A program made the position numbers and the translations under genes. From Bacillus sp. AZ43 (GTDB taxonomy: Bacteria; Actinomycetota; Actinomycetes; Mycobacteriales; Geodermatophilaceae), in the NCBI GenBank assembly GCA_004570425.1, contig SPQJ01000022.1:1-64000 (forward strand): a stretch of 64,000 nt of DNA, in the 5' to 3' direction. Position 1 is the first letter of the stretch, and each line of letters starts with the position of its first letter. This document shows positions 54,026 through 63,784 of the stretch, piece after piece. The notes below the pieces were generated by a model. It did not search any database, was not told the origin of the DNA, and saw nothing but the letters and a program-made list of their open reading frames with translations.

Positions 54026-55303
54026 GTGACCGTGTTCGAGGAGCGCCCGCTGTACGGCGGTGGCCGTCGGCACGCCCCCGCCGACCAGGCCACGGTGCGC
54101 CGCAGCAACCTCGGCCTGGTCCTGCGCCACCTGCGCGACGCCGGCCCCCGCTCGCGCGCCCGGATCGCCCAGGAGACGGGCCTGAACAAGGCCACCGTCT
54201 CCAGCCTCGTGGCCGAGCTCGCCGATCGCCGGCTGATCACGGCCGGCGACGTCGACCGCGGTGGGTCGGTCGGCCGGCCCGGGCTCCTGGTGGAGCTCGA
54301 CGGCCGCGGGGTGTGCGGCGTCGGGGTGGAGCTGAACGTCGACTACGTCGCGGTCCTCGTCCTCGACCTGCGCGGCGAGGTCGTGGCCGAGCAGCGGGTG
54401 CCCCACGACGTCGCGGCACTGGGTCCCGAGCGGACCCTCGACGAGGTCGCCCGCGTGGTCGGCGAGGCGCTGGCCGTGGCCGCGGCCCGCGGCGCGGTCC
54501 CGGTGGGCATCACCGTCGCCGTCCCCGGGCTGGTGCGCAGCGTCGACGGCGTCGTCACCTACGCGCCCAACATCGGCTGGCACGACGTGCCGCTCCTCGA
54601 CGGGCTGCGCGCCCGGGTCGGCCCCGGCTGCCCCATCCGCGTCGAGAACGACGCCAACCTCTCGGCGATCGCCGAGTGGGCGATGGGCCCCGAGGCGCGT
54701 ACCCCGGACCTGGTCTACCTGACCGGTGAGGTCGGCGTGGGTGGCGGGCTGATCGTCGAGGGGAGGCTGCTGCGCGGCGCCGGCGGACTCTCCGGCGAGG
54801 TCGGGCACGCGCCGCTCGGCGACCCCGCGCTGGTCTGCGGCTGCGGCCGGCGCGGCTGCTGGGAGACCGTCGTCGGTCTGACCGCGCTGCTGCGGGCCGC
54901 CGCCGACCCGGACGACCCGGTGCACGACCACGGGCGCGACCTGGAGGACCGGCTGGCCGAGCTGGCCGCGCGCGCGGACGCCGGCGACCGGCGCACGCTC
55001 GACGCGCTGCACCGGCTGGGCACCGCGCTCGGCAACGGCGCCGCCGTCCTGATCAACCTCTTCAACCCCCAGGTCGTGCTGCTGGGCGGCTACTTCGCCG
55101 TCCTCGGCCGGTACTTCATGGCGCCGATGCTCGCCGAGCTGAGGGAGCGGGTCTTCGGACCCGATCTCGCCGGCGCCCGGGTGGTGCTCTCCACCCTGGG
55201 CTTCACCGCGGCCGTCCGCGGCGGCGCCCACGTCGCCCTCGAGGCGGTGTTCGACGACCCGACCCTCGTGCCGGTCGCCGAGCCCGCGTCCGCCGGAACC
55301 TGA
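54026..55303 (+). CDS. xylR: ROK-family transcriptional repressor, XylR-like
   Basis: 425 residues from GTG 54026. N-terminal winged helix ([45 protein letters not shown]), then a ROK sugar-kinase-like fold with the zinc motif G-H-A-P-L-G...C-G-C-G-R-R-G-C. It lies between xylB and xylA, so xylose is the probable inducer; the name is by context and family. Confidence 0.88.
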   Translation: MTVFEERPLYGGGRRHAPADQATVRRSNLGLVLRHLRDAGPRSRARIAQETGLNKATVSSLVAELADRRLITAGDVDRGGSVGRPGLLVELDGRGVCGVGVELNVDYVAVLVLDLRGEVVAEQRVPHDVAALGPERTLDEVARVVGEALAVAAARGAVPVGITVAVPGLVRSVDGVVTYAPNIGWHDVPLLDGLRARVGPGCPIRVENDANLSAIAEWAMGPEARTPDLVYLTGEVGVGGGLIVEGRLLRGAGGLSGEVGHAPLGDPALVCGCGRRGCWETVVGLTALLRAAADPDDPVHDHGRDLEDRLAELAARADAGDRRTLDALHRLGTALGNGAAVLINLFNPQVVLLGGYFAVLGRYFMAPMLAELRERVFGPDLAGARVVLSTLGFTAAVRGGAHVALEAVFDDPTLVPVAEPASAGT

Positions 55304-55340
55304 CCCCCACCCACCGATCGCCCACCGGACGGAGACCCCC

Positions 55341-56501
55341 ATGCCCGACTTCACCCCCACCAAGGACGACAAGTTCAGCTTCGGTCTGTGGACCGTCGGC
55401 TGGCAGGGCGTCGACGTCTTCGGCGGCGCCGTGCGCCCGCCGCTGGACCCGGTCGAGGCCGTGCACCGGCTGGCCGAGCTGGGCGCCGCCGCCGTCACCT
55501 TCCACGACGACGACCTGGTCCCCGACGACGCGACCCGCGAGGAGACGCTGAAGCGGTTCCGGCAGGCGCTCGACGAGACCGGCATGGGCGTCGAGATGGC
55601 CACGACCAACCTGTTCGGCGCCCCGGTGTTCAAGGACGGCGGCTTCACCGCCAACGACCGCGCCGTCCGCCGCTACGCGATCGCCAAGGTGCTGCGCAAC
55701 GTCGACCTCGCCGCCGAGCTCGGCGCGAAGACCTACGTGCTGTGGGGCGGCCGGGAGGGTGCGGAGTCGGGGGGCACCAAGGACGTCGCCGCCGCGCTGG
55801 ACCGGTACAAGGAGGGGCTCGACGTCCTCTGCGCCTACGTGCGCGAGAAGGGCTACGACATCCGGTTCGCCCTCGAGCCCAAGCCCAACGAGCCGCGCGG
55901 CGACATCCTGCTGCCGACGATCGGCCACGCGATCGCCTTCATCAACGAGCTCGACGAGCCCGACCGCGTCGGCCTCAACCCGGAGGTCGGGCACGAGGAG
56001 ATGGCCGGGCTGAACTTCGCGCAGGGCATCGCCCAGGCGCTGTGGCACGGCAAGCTCTTCCACGTCGACCTCAACGGCCAGCACGGCCCGCGCTTCGACC
56101 AGGACCTGCGGTTCGGCGCGGGCAACCTGCGGGGCGCGTTCTGGACCGTCGACACGCTGCTGGGCTCGGGCACCGGCCGCGCCTACGACGGCTACCTGCA
56201 CTTCGACTACAAGCCGCCGCGCACGGAGGACATGGACGGCGTCTGGGAGACCGCGCGGGCCTGCATGCGCAACTACCTCATCCTGCGGGAGAAGGCCCGG
56301 GCGTTCCGGGCCGACCCGGAGGTCGCCGAGGCGCTGGAGGCGGCGCGGGTCGCCGAGCTCGCCGTCCCGACGCTGGCCGAGGGGGAGTCGCTGGACTCCC
56401 TGCGGAACGAGGCGCACGACCCGGTGGCGCTCGGCGAGCGCGGACTGCAGTTCGAGCGGCTGGACCAGCTGGCGATGGAGCACCTGCTCGGCGTCCGCTG
56501 A
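55341..56501 (+). CDS. xylA: Xylose isomerase
   Basis: 386 residues, the size of the short class I actinobacterial enzymes. It carries the active-site sequences V-T-F-H-D-D-D (catalytic His), W-G-G-R-E-G (Trp/Glu), L-E-P-K-P-N-E-P and G-L-N-P-E-V-G-H-E, plus D-L-N-G-Q for metal 2. Converts D-xylose to D-xylulose, the substrate of the kinase in the same locus. GGAG precedes the ATG. Confidence 0.96.
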   Translation: MPDFTPTKDDKFSFGLWTVGWQGVDVFGGAVRPPLDPVEAVHRLAELGAAAVTFHDDDLVPDDATREETLKRFRQALDETGMGVEMATTNLFGAPVFKDGGFTANDRAVRRYAIAKVLRNVDLAAELGAKTYVLWGGREGAESGGTKDVAAALDRYKEGLDVLCAYVREKGYDIRFALEPKPNEPRGDILLPTIGHAIAFINELDEPDRVGLNPEVGHEEMAGLNFAQGIAQALWHGKLFHVDLNGQHGPRFDQDLRFGAGNLRGAFWTVDTLLGSGTGRAYDGYLHFDYKPPRTEDMDGVWETARACMRNYLILREKARAFRADPEVAEALEAARVAELAVPTLAEGESLDSLRNEAHDPVALGERGLQFERLDQLAMEHLLGVR

Positions 56502-56505
56502 CGCG

Positions 56506-56904
56506 TCAGGCCCGCCTCCTGCCCAGGACGGCGAGCACCCCGAGGACGACGGCGGCGGCGAGCTCCACCCAGAACGACTCCCACCACAGCGCCGCCGCCG
56601 TCGACTCGGTGAACCCGAACAGGCCGACCGTCGTCGACAGCAGCAGGGCGGCCAGCGTGCCGGCCGCGGTCAGCGCGCCGAGGGCCGCCACCCAGGCGAC
56701 CAGCGGACGCGGCGTGACCAGCAGCAGGACGGCCAGGCCGAACCCCGCGATGGCGTTCAGCAGGAACGCCGGGCCGATGACGTCGATGGTGCGGTAGCCG
56801 TCGCCCCACAGGTCGAGGTGGATCGCGCCCATGACGGCCAGCAGCGCGGCACCCGCGATCCGCAGCGCGACGACCGCCGGGGCGGTCCGCGTCGCGGTGG
56901 TCAC
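56506..56904 (-). CDS. Four-helix integral membrane protein
   Basis: 132 residues with four hydrophobic helices (about 10-27, 42-62, 66-88, 106-127) and a basic end. No motif recognised. Its GTG/ATG start overlaps the upstream cupredoxin stop by 4 bp, so the two are translated together; it may help in copper or redox homeostasis, by context only. Confidence 0.75.
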   Translation of the reverse strand: MTTATRTAPAVVALRIAGAALLAVMGAIHLDLWGDGYRTIDVIGPAFLLNAIAGFGLAVLLLVTPRPLVAWVAALGALTAAGTLAALLLSTTVGLFGFTESTAAALWWESFWVELAAAVVLGVLAVLGRRRA

Positions 56905-57350
56905 GACACCTCCACGGGAACCTCCATGCCCATCGCCCGGTGGTTGGCGATGGAGCAGTAGAAGACGTACTCGCCGGCCTCGAGGTCGACGGTGAGCGTC
57001 GTCGACTGCCCGGGGTCGACCGCCTCGGAGGCCGCCACCTCCTCGCCGTCCCGCTCGACGACGAGGTCGTGGGTCGAGTCGCCGTCGTTGGTCAGGGTGA
57101 TCTCGTACGTCCCGGCCGTCAGCTCGTCCCGGTCGAGCGCGAAGGAGAAGTCCACCGAGGTGACCGCGACGGTCCCGCCGGCCGGCACCGGGGCGGCCGG
57201 CGGGGGCGAGCCGGCCGCCGCGGACGAGCCGTCCGCCGGGGAGCTGCTGGCCGGGGCGGCGTCGGCGGCCTCGGGGTCGTCCCCGCCGCAGGCGCCCAGC
57301 ACCAGCGCGACGGCGACCGGCAGGGCGAGCAGCCGGGCGGTGCGGCGCAT
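56901..57350 (-). CDS. Cupredoxin-domain lipoprotein
   Basis: 149 residues. The signal peptide ends in the lipobox L-G-A-C (C20), followed by a Ser/Pro/Ala-rich tether to about residue 57 and a cupredoxin domain. The type 1 copper ligands are visible: His in S-T-H-D-L, and Cys, His and Met in Y-C-S-I-A-N-H-R-A-M-G-M. An exported, membrane-anchored blue-copper electron carrier or copper-binding protein. ATG 57350 has GGAGG upstream. Confidence 0.9.
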   Translation of the reverse strand: MRRTARLLALPVAVALVLGACGGDDPEAADAAPASSSPADGSSAAAGSPPPAAPVPAGGTVAVTSVDFSFALDRDELTAGTYEITLTNDGDSTHDLVVERDGEEVAASEAVDPGQSTTLTVDLEAGEYVFYCSIANHRAMGMEVPVEVS

Positions 57351-57417
57351 GGCGACCTCCTCGCGTCGAGGAGATGCTCCAACCGTCAAGGACCGACCGG
57401 AAGGGGTCGGCGCGCGC

Positions 57418-57765
57418 TCAGTGCGCGGTTGACAGCCGGTCGACGAGCGCGGCGGCGTCGTCCGTGCCGACGAGCAGCGTGTCGTAACGCTGCCCGGTGA
57501 GCTCCACCCGGATCGCGGGCTGCCCCCGCCTCACGGACACGTAGGACGTCTCGCCCCGGCGGCGCCAGGTGCCGATCGCCCGCACTCCCGGCAGGCCCAG
57601 CCCGGGCGCACGCAGCCCGCGGAGCGCCCGCAAGCCGGAGGGGGCCGCCTCCACCCGGGTGATGGCCGACAGCGGCACCTCGAGGTCGCGCAGCAGGCCG
57701 AAGAGCTTCTCCGTGCGGGTCAGGCGGATGCGCAGCACGCCCGGGGCCGTCTCGATCGTCGCCAT
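57418..57765 (-). CDS. Small PH-like-domain hypothetical protein
   Basis: 115 residues; beta-rich pattern (V-L-R-I-R-L-T-R-T-E-K-L-F-G...V-P-L-S-A-I-T-R-V-E) and a terminal helix (DDAAALVDRL). It looks like a bacterial PH-like domain protein, with no assignable role. Confidence 0.7.
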   Translation of the reverse strand: MATIETAPGVLRIRLTRTEKLFGLLRDLEVPLSAITRVEAAPSGLRALRGLRAPGLGLPGVRAIGTWRRRGETSYVSVRRGQPAIRVELTGQRYDTLLVGTDDAAALVDRLSTAH

Positions 57766-57810
57766 GACGACGACGCTCTCATCCCGGGCGCGACCGGGCG
57801 CGGACCCGTC

Positions 57811-58317
57811 TCACCGCGCGGCGCGACGGGCGTCCCGGGCGGCCTGCTTCGCCTGCTTCTTCGCCAGCTTGTTCGCCTTCTTCACCGTGACGCGGGGCTT
57901 GCGCTCGATGAGGCCGCGGGTCATCAGGCCGATGCCGATGCCCAGCAGCCAGCTGTCCTTCGCGATCGCCAGCCCCTGCTCGGTGGGGGCCAGGCTGCCC
58001 GGCTTGCGCATGCCCGGCGTGCGCAGGTAGAGGCCGAGCAGCCCGCCGGAGAACCCGGTGAGCGCCGCGCCGGCCACGAACGTCGGCACGAACGGGGTGA
58101 GCAGGATGACGCCGAGGGCGATCTCGGTGGTCGCCAGCCCCTGTGCGAACTGCTGCGGCGGCACGGACTTCAGGAACGGGTAGGTGCCGGCGGCGAAACC
58201 GTGCATCCCGGCCGCGGCCTCGGCGTCGGCGCCGCGCTTGCCGAGGCCGCTGTTGAGGATGAACGCGCCGGCGGAGATGCGGGGCGCGATCTCGGACAGG
58301 GTGATGGGCAGGCCCAT
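57811..58317 (-). CDS. DoxX-like membrane protein with a Lys/Arg-rich tail
   Basis: 168 residues from ATG 58317. Four hydrophobic segments (about 10-25, 55-80, 82-102, 125-140), similar in plan to DoxX-family proteins, then a highly basic C-terminus (KKANKLAKKQAKQAARDARRAAR). The tail probably lies in the cytoplasm and could bind nucleic acid or lipid head groups. Role unknown. Confidence 0.7.
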   Translation of the reverse strand: MGLPITLSEIAPRISAGAFILNSGLGKRGADAEAAAGMHGFAAGTYPFLKSVPPQQFAQGLATTEIALGVILLTPFVPTFVAGAALTGFSGGLLGLYLRTPGMRKPGSLAPTEQGLAIAKDSWLLGIGIGLMTRGLIERKPRVTVKKANKLAKKQAKQAARDARRAAR

Positions 58318-58451
58318 GGCTACCTCGCAGGGGGACGGTCGACCGGTCGTCACGCCTGTGCCCAGCGGCCTGGCGGTCAACCGTCGGGACGGGTGCCCCG
58401 ACCGGTGGAAGCAGGGGTGGGGTGGGCGGCTCCGCGTGCCACTATGGCGCC

Positions 58452-59615
58452 GTGGCGCACACCTCTGCCTCGGCCGGCGCGCTGCTCCGGCACGTGCGGA
58501 CCGGGCGTGCGCGCAGCCGGGCGGAGCTGGTCGCGCTGACCGGCGCCTCGCGGAACACGGTGAGCGCCCGGGTCGACCAGCTCATCGCGGCCAAGCTGCT
58601 CGAGGAGGGCGGCCGGGGCTGGAGCACCGGGGGGCGGCCACCGACGATCCTGCGGTTCAACAGCCGGGCGGGGTGCGTGCTCGCCGTCGACCTCGGGGTC
58701 ACCAGCGTCGACGTCGCCGTCACCGACCTGTCCGCGCAGATCCTGGCCACGGTGGGCCACCCGATCGACATCGCCGAGGGTCCGGGGCCGGTGCTCGCCG
58801 AGGTCGACCGCCTGGCCCAGCTCGTGCTGGCCGAGGCCGGCCTCACCCCGGCCGACGTGCGCGCCGTCGGGGTCGGGGTGCCCGGGCCGGTGGAGTTCTC
58901 GACCGGGCGGCCGTCGCACCCGCCGATCATGCCGGGGTGGCACGACTACCCGATCCCGAGCGCGTTCGGCCGGTACGAGTGCCCGGTCTACGTCGACAAC
59001 GACGTCAACGTCATGGCGCTCGGCGAGATCGGTGTCGAGGGATCGGTCCAGGACCTGCTGGTGGTCAAGGTCGGCACCGGCATCGGCTGCGGGGTCATCG
59101 TCGACGGCCGGGTCTACCGGGGCGCGCAGGGCAGCGCCGGGGACATCGGCCACATCTACGTGCCCACCCCGGACGGCCGGACGGTGGTCTGCCGGTGCGG
59201 CAACGAGAACTGCCTCGAGGCGATAGCCGGTGGCGGCGCGCTGCTCCGCGACGCCGTCGCCGCGGGGCTGCCGGTCAGCAGCACCCGGGACGTCGTCGAG
59301 CTGGCCGCGCGCGGTGACGGCTCGGCCCTCGAGCTGGTGCGCGACGCCGGCCGGACGATCGGCACGGTGCTCGCCGCGCTGGTCAACTTCTTCAACCCGC
59401 ACCGCATCGTGATGACCGGGGGAGTGGCCCAGGCCGGCGCGCCGCTGCTGGCGGGCATCCGCGAGGCGGTCTACGGCCGGTCCATGCCGCTGGCGGCCCG
59501 GGCGCTGGAGATCACCGTGAGCGATGCTCCCGAGCGGTCCGGCCGGGTCGGCGCCGCGCTGATGGCGATCGAGGAGTTCCTCGACGTGGACGCCGTCCAC
59601 GAGGCCTTCGGCTGA
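58452..59615 (+). CDS. ROK-family transcriptional regulator of the sugar ABC operon
   Basis: 387 residues from GTG 58452. N-terminal winged helix (GALLRHVRTGRARSRAELVALTGASRNTVSARVDQLIAAKL), then a ROK domain with G-H-I-Y-V...C-R-C-G-N-E-N-C-L-E zinc site. It lies directly upstream of the ABC transporter genes and ends in its own terminator, so it probably controls that operon in response to its sugar. Confidence 0.88.
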   Translation: MAHTSASAGALLRHVRTGRARSRAELVALTGASRNTVSARVDQLIAAKLLEEGGRGWSTGGRPPTILRFNSRAGCVLAVDLGVTSVDVAVTDLSAQILATVGHPIDIAEGPGPVLAEVDRLAQLVLAEAGLTPADVRAVGVGVPGPVEFSTGRPSHPPIMPGWHDYPIPSAFGRYECPVYVDNDVNVMALGEIGVEGSVQDLLVVKVGTGIGCGVIVDGRVYRGAQGSAGDIGHIYVPTPDGRTVVCRCGNENCLEAIAGGGALLRDAVAAGLPVSSTRDVVELAARGDGSALELVRDAGRTIGTVLAALVNFFNPHRIVMTGGVAQAGAPLLAGIREAVYGRSMPLAARALEITVSDAPERSGRVGAALMAIEEFLDVDAVHEAFG

Positions 59616-59679
59616 GACATCGCGGTCCTCCGGACCGCACCGGACCACCTGCCGTCCCCACCAGCCTGCCGCCGCTGCG

Positions 59680-59720
59680 TCGCACCTGCGCGGGCTCCTC
59701 GTGCGCTCGCGCAGGTGCGA
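59680..59720 (+). terminator. Terminator after the ROK gene
   Basis: A perfect 13-bp stem TCGCACCTGCGCG/CGCGCAGGTGCGA (59680-59692 with 59708-59720), loop 15 nt. Confidence 0.8.
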
Positions 59721-59751
59721 GATCTCGATTCCGTAACCCTCGCCCGCGCCC

Positions 59752-59780
59752 TTGACCGGGTGTGGTCGGGGTCATATGTT
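59752..59780 (+). promoter_or_regulatory. Promoter of the sugar ABC operon
   Basis: -35 TTGACC (59752-59757), 17-bp spacer, -10 TATGTT (59775-59780), 52 bp before the GTG of the ATPase gene. The sequence just after (CTAATGATCAGCGCTGAGC) is palindromic in part and A/T-rich by local standards, a likely ROK operator. Confidence 0.6.
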
Positions 59781-59831
59781 CACGCCTCAACCGACTAATG
59801 ATCAGCGCTGAGCAAAAGTCCGGGTGGTGAC

Positions 59832-61415
59832 GTGGAGCGATCGGCCGTGGCGGGGAGCCCGCTGCTGGAGATGCACGGGATCGTCAAGACGTTCCCGGGG
59901 GTGCGGGCGCTCGGCGGCGTCGACCTCGACGTGCGTGCCGGTGAGGTGCACTGCCTGCTCGGCCAGAACGGCGCCGGCAAGTCGACCCTGATCAAGGTCC
60001 TGGCCGGGGCCCACCAGCCCGACGAGGGCGTCATCACCTGGCGCGGCGAGCAGGTGAGCCTGGGCGACCCGCAGTCGGCCATGCGCCTGGGCATCGCCAC
60101 GATCTACCAGGAGCTCGACCTGGTTCCCGGCCTGACCGTCGCGGACAACATCTTCCTCGGCCGCGAGAGCTCCCGGCTCGGGATCACCCGGCCGGCCGCC
60201 GCCAACCGGGCGGCGACGGAGCTGCTGACCCGGCTGGGCCACCCCGAGATCAGGCCCACCGCCGAGGTCGGCTCGCTGTCCGCCGCCTCCCAGCAGATGG
60301 TGAGCATGGCGCGGGCCCTGTCGCAGGACGCGCGGCTGATCATCATGGACGAGCCGTCGGCCGTGCTCGACAACGAGGAGGTCGAGCGGCTGTTCGGGGT
60401 GATCCGCGACCTCACGGCCCACGACGTCGCCGTCGTGTACATCTCGCACCGGCTCGAGGAGATCCGCGAGATCGGCGACCGGATCACCGTCCTCAAGGAC
60501 GGGTGCACCGTCGCCACCGGGCTGCCCGCCCGCGACACCCCCACCCGCGAGGTCATCACGCTGATGACCGGCCGGACGATCGAGTACGTCTTCCCGGAGC
60601 GACGCACCGCACCGCGCTCCGAGGAGGCACCGCTGCTCGAGGTCGAGGGTCTGGGTCTGCGCGGCCACTTCGAGGGCGTGCACCTCAGCGTCCGCCCGGG
60701 GGAGATCGTCGGGCTGGCCGGGCTCGTCGGCTCGGGTCGGTCGGAGATCCTCGAGAGCGTCTACGGCGCCCGGCGCCCGACCACCGGGACCGTCCGCCTC
60801 GGCGGCAAGCGGCTGCGGGCTGGCGACGTCGGGTCCGCGGTGGCCGCCGGCATCGGGCTCGCCCCCGAGGAGCGCAAGAGCCAGGCCCTCCTGCTCGACG
60901 ACTCCGTCTACCGCAACATCACCGTCTCCAGCCTCGGCCGGTTCGCCCGCGGCGGCTTCCTGTCCGGGAGCGCCGAGAAGGCAGCCGCCCGCGAGCAGAC
61001 CGAGTCCCTGGACGTCCGGCCCGCCGACGTGACCCGGATCGTGCGGACGCTGTCCGGTGGCAATCAGCAGAAGGTCGTGCTGGCCCGCTGGCTGCTCCGC
61101 GACTGCCGGGTGCTCCTGCTCGACGAGCCGACCCGCGGTGTCGACGTCGGGGCGCGGTCCGAGATCTACGCGCTGGTCCGCAGGCTGGCCGACCGCGGGG
61201 TGGCCGTCGTCATGGTCTCCAGCGAGATCCCGGAGGTGCTCGGGCTGGCCGACCGCGTCCTCGTGATCGCCGACGGCCGGGTCGTCGCCGAGGCACCGGC
61301 CGGCGACCTCGACGAGCACCGGGTGCTCGATCTGATCATGGAAGGCACTTCGCACGCGGGTGCACCGATCGCCTCCGCATCGACGACCAGGCAGCACGAA
61401 GGGGACGTGGCATGA
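59832..61415 (+). CDS. Sugar ABC transporter ATPase with two nucleotide-binding domains
   Basis: 527 residues from GTG 59832. Two tandem ABC domains as in RbsA/MglA/XylG: the first has Walker A G44-Q-N-G-A-G-K-S-T and Walker B I-I-M-D-E-P; the second has a weak A site (G-L-V-G-S-G-R-S-E) and L-S-G-G-N-Q-Q-K-V-V-L-A-R-W-L. Powers uptake of a ribose-, xylose- or inositol-type sugar. Coupled to the permease by ATGA. Confidence 0.93.
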   Translation: MERSAVAGSPLLEMHGIVKTFPGVRALGGVDLDVRAGEVHCLLGQNGAGKSTLIKVLAGAHQPDEGVITWRGEQVSLGDPQSAMRLGIATIYQELDLVPGLTVADNIFLGRESSRLGITRPAAANRAATELLTRLGHPEIRPTAEVGSLSAASQQMVSMARALSQDARLIIMDEPSAVLDNEEVERLFGVIRDLTAHDVAVVYISHRLEEIREIGDRITVLKDGCTVATGLPARDTPTREVITLMTGRTIEYVFPERRTAPRSEEAPLLEVEGLGLRGHFEGVHLSVRPGEIVGLAGLVGSGRSEILESVYGARRPTTGTVRLGGKRLRAGDVGSAVAAGIGLAPEERKSQALLLDDSVYRNITVSSLGRFARGGFLSGSAEKAAAREQTESLDVRPADVTRIVRTLSGGNQQKVVLARWLLRDCRVLLLDEPTRGVDVGARSEIYALVRRLADRGVAVVMVSSEIPEVLGLADRVLVIADGRVVAEAPAGDLDEHRVLDLIMEGTSHAGAPIASASTTRQHEGDVA

Positions 61416-62533
61416 GCACCAACGTGACCGTGACGGAGGGGAGCACCGCCGTGGCGACGCCGGGCCGGAACGGCAACGGGGGCGGCAGCTTCCTCTCCGG
61501 CCCGATCGGCCGGAACCTCGGCCTGGTCATCGCCCTGGCCATCCTCTGCATCGTGGGCATCGTCACCGCCGGCGACCGCTTCGCCGACGTCGACAACGTG
61601 CTGACGATCCTGCGCCTGGCCGCAGTCATCGGCGTGGTCAGCGTCGGCATGACGTTCGTGATCATCGGCGGAGGCATCGACCTGTCCGTCGGCGCGATCC
61701 TGGCCCTCTCCTCGGTGTGGGCCACCACCCTGGCGACGCAGGGCATGGCCGAGGACTTCCACTGGATCGTCATGGTGATCACCGCGATCGTGGTCGGTGC
61801 GGGTGCGGGACTGGTCAACGGCGTCGTCATCGCCTACGGCAAGCTCGTCGCCTTCATCGCCACACTGGCCATGCTCGTCTCCGCCCGCGGCCTGGCGGAG
61901 ATCATCGCGAACCGGCGCACCCAGATCGTGCAGGACCGCGACTTCCTGTCCTTCTTCTCCGGCGACGTCCTGGGCGTCCCGACGCTGGTCGTCATCTGGG
62001 CGCTGGTGTCGGTGGCCGGCTGGGTGCTGCTCAACCGGACGACCTTCGGCCGGCGCACGTTCGCCGTCGGGGGCAACGCCGAGGCGGCCCGGCTGGCCGG
62101 CATCCGCGTGCAGCGGCACACCGTGATGCTGTACGTGCTCTCCGGCGTCTGCTGCGGGATCGCCGCGGTGATGATGATGGCGCGGACGACGACCGGCAGC
62201 TCGACGCACGGCACGCTGTACGAGCTCCTCGCCATCGCCGCGGTGGTCATCGGCGGCACGCTGCTGATCGGCGGGCGCGGCACGATCGTCGGCACCGTCC
62301 TCGGCGTGCTGCTGCTCACCACGCTGGGCAACGTGTTCACGCTGAACAACCTCACGAGCTCCGCCCAGGCCGTCGCCCAGGGCGTGATCATCGTCCTCGC
62401 CGTCCTCCTGCAGATGCGGCTGGCCGGCGGCCAGGGCCGCGGCCGGAGCACCAGGGGCGGATCCGGGTCGCCGGCCGGCGATGCCGGGGCCGGCGGCGCC
62501 GGAGGCGGGGCCATCGCCTCCGGGAACGGCTGA
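61412..62533 (+). CDS. Sugar ABC transporter permease (RbsC/BPD2 family)
   Basis: 373 residues with eight to ten hydrophobic helices; G-G-G-I-D-L-S-V-G-A-I and V-T-L-A-M-L-type segments of the ribose-transport permease family (I-G-G-T-L-L-I-G-G-R-G-T near the end). An N-terminal polar stretch and a Gly-rich C-terminal tail are unusual but free of motifs. Overlaps the ATPase gene by 4 bp. Confidence 0.92.
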   Translation: MSTNVTVTEGSTAVATPGRNGNGGGSFLSGPIGRNLGLVIALAILCIVGIVTAGDRFADVDNVLTILRLAAVIGVVSVGMTFVIIGGGIDLSVGAILALSSVWATTLATQGMAEDFHWIVMVITAIVVGAGAGLVNGVVIAYGKLVAFIATLAMLVSARGLAEIIANRRTQIVQDRDFLSFFSGDVLGVPTLVVIWALVSVAGWVLLNRTTFGRRTFAVGGNAEAARLAGIRVQRHTVMLYVLSGVCCGIAAVMMMARTTTGSSTHGTLYELLAIAAVVIGGTLLIGGRGTIVGTVLGVLLLTTLGNVFTLNNLTSSAQAVAQGVIIVLAVLLQMRLAGGQGRGRSTRGGSGSPAGDAGAGGAGGGAIASGNG

Positions 62534-62667
62534 GCCCTTCCCCCACGACCTGACCCGCACCCGGGTCAGCACCACCCCGGCGGGCCGCCCGGCCCTCGGT
62601 CGCACCACTGAACGGCAGCACCACCACCTGGCGACGGCGCCAGCGTGGCGAGAGCGAGGAGAGAACA

Positions 62668-63723
62668 TTGTCTGCAACGAGGCAGCGCGGGTACCGCCGC
62701 GTCACGTCCACCGCGGTCGCGTTCATCGGCGCCGGCGTCCTTCTCGCCGGCTGCACCGGGAACACGCCGGAGTCCGAGTCCGGCGGCGGGGGTGGCAACG
62801 ACGTGGCCAGCTCCAACGACGAGGAGGGTGACACCGTCCGCATCGGCTTCTCGGCCCCCGCGGCCGACCACGGCTGGATGGCCGGCATCACCGAGGCCGC
62901 GCGCGCCGCGGCCGACGAGTACGGCGACATCGAACTCACCGTCGCCGAGGGCACCAACGACGTCAGCACCCAGATCAGCCAGGTGGAGACGTTCATCAAC
63001 GACGGCGTCGACGCCATCGTGCTGCTGCCCTTCGACGGCGCCGCGCTGACCCCGGTCGCGCTCCAGGCGATGGAGGCCGGCATCCCGGTCATCAACGTCG
63101 ACCGCGAGTTCGACAGCCCGTTCGCCGCCCGCGCCACGATCCTGGGCGACAACTACGGCATGGGCGTCTCGGCCGGCACCTACATCTGCGAGCAGGTCGG
63201 CGACAACCCGAACGCCGTCGTCGCCGAGATCGCCGGCATCGACTCGCTGCCGCTCACCCAGGACCGCAGCCAGGGCTTCGAGGACGCGCTCTCCGAGTGC
63301 GGCCTCGACGTCGACAACCGCGTCGCCGCCGACTTCACCGTCGAGGGCGGCGAGGAGGCCGCGGCCAACCTGCTGCAGGCCGCCCCGCAGATCGACGCCC
63401 TCTGGAACCACGACGACGACCAGGGCGTCGGCGTCCTGGCCGCGATCCAGAACGCCGGCCGCGACGAGTTCATCATGGTCGGCGGCGCCGGCTCGGCGAA
63501 CGCGATGCGCGAGATCGAGTCCGGTGAGTCCGTGCTCCAGGCGACCGTCATCTACCCGCACACCCAGGCCGCCGACGGCATCCGCCTGGCGCGTCTCGTG
63601 GCGCAGGAGAAGAGCCTGTCGGACCTGACCTCCCCGGAGGTGCCGCGGCGGATCACGCTCAACGCTCCTGTCGTGACGGCCGACAACGTCGACCAGTACA
63701 TCGACCGCGCGTTCGAGTCCTGA
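62668..63723 (+). CDS. Sugar-binding lipoprotein (periplasmic-binding-protein type 1)
   Basis: 351 residues. TTG 62668 is the start, supported by GAGGAGAGAA. Signal peptide with lipobox L-L-A-G-C29, a Gly/Ser linker, then a two-lobed PBP1 fold (V-R-I-G-F-S-A-P-A-A-D-H-G-W-M-A-G-I...D-A-I-V-L-L-P-F-D-G). It captures the sugar and passes it to the permease. Ligand unknown; ribose, xylose or inositol are the likely class. Confidence 0.93.
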   Translation: MSATRQRGYRRVTSTAVAFIGAGVLLAGCTGNTPESESGGGGGNDVASSNDEEGDTVRIGFSAPAADHGWMAGITEAARAAADEYGDIELTVAEGTNDVSTQISQVETFINDGVDAIVLLPFDGAALTPVALQAMEAGIPVINVDREFDSPFAARATILGDNYGMGVSAGTYICEQVGDNPNAVVAEIAGIDSLPLTQDRSQGFEDALSECGLDVDNRVAADFTVEGGEEAAANLLQAAPQIDALWNHDDDQGVGVLAAIQNAGRDEFIMVGGAGSANAMREIESGESVLQATVIYPHTQAADGIRLARLVAQEKSLSDLTSPEVPRRITLNAPVVTADNVDQYIDRAFES

Positions 63724-63784
63724 CCGGCCGGGGCCGCCGGACGCCTCCGGGCGTCCGGCGGCCCACCCCCTGCGAGGAGCAGCG

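Noticed and set aside
53927-55654. Long N-terminal extension of xylB running antisense through the ROK gene and xylA
   Set aside because: FGGY kinase sequence starts at 53926 ([16 protein letters not shown]); the rest is shadow.
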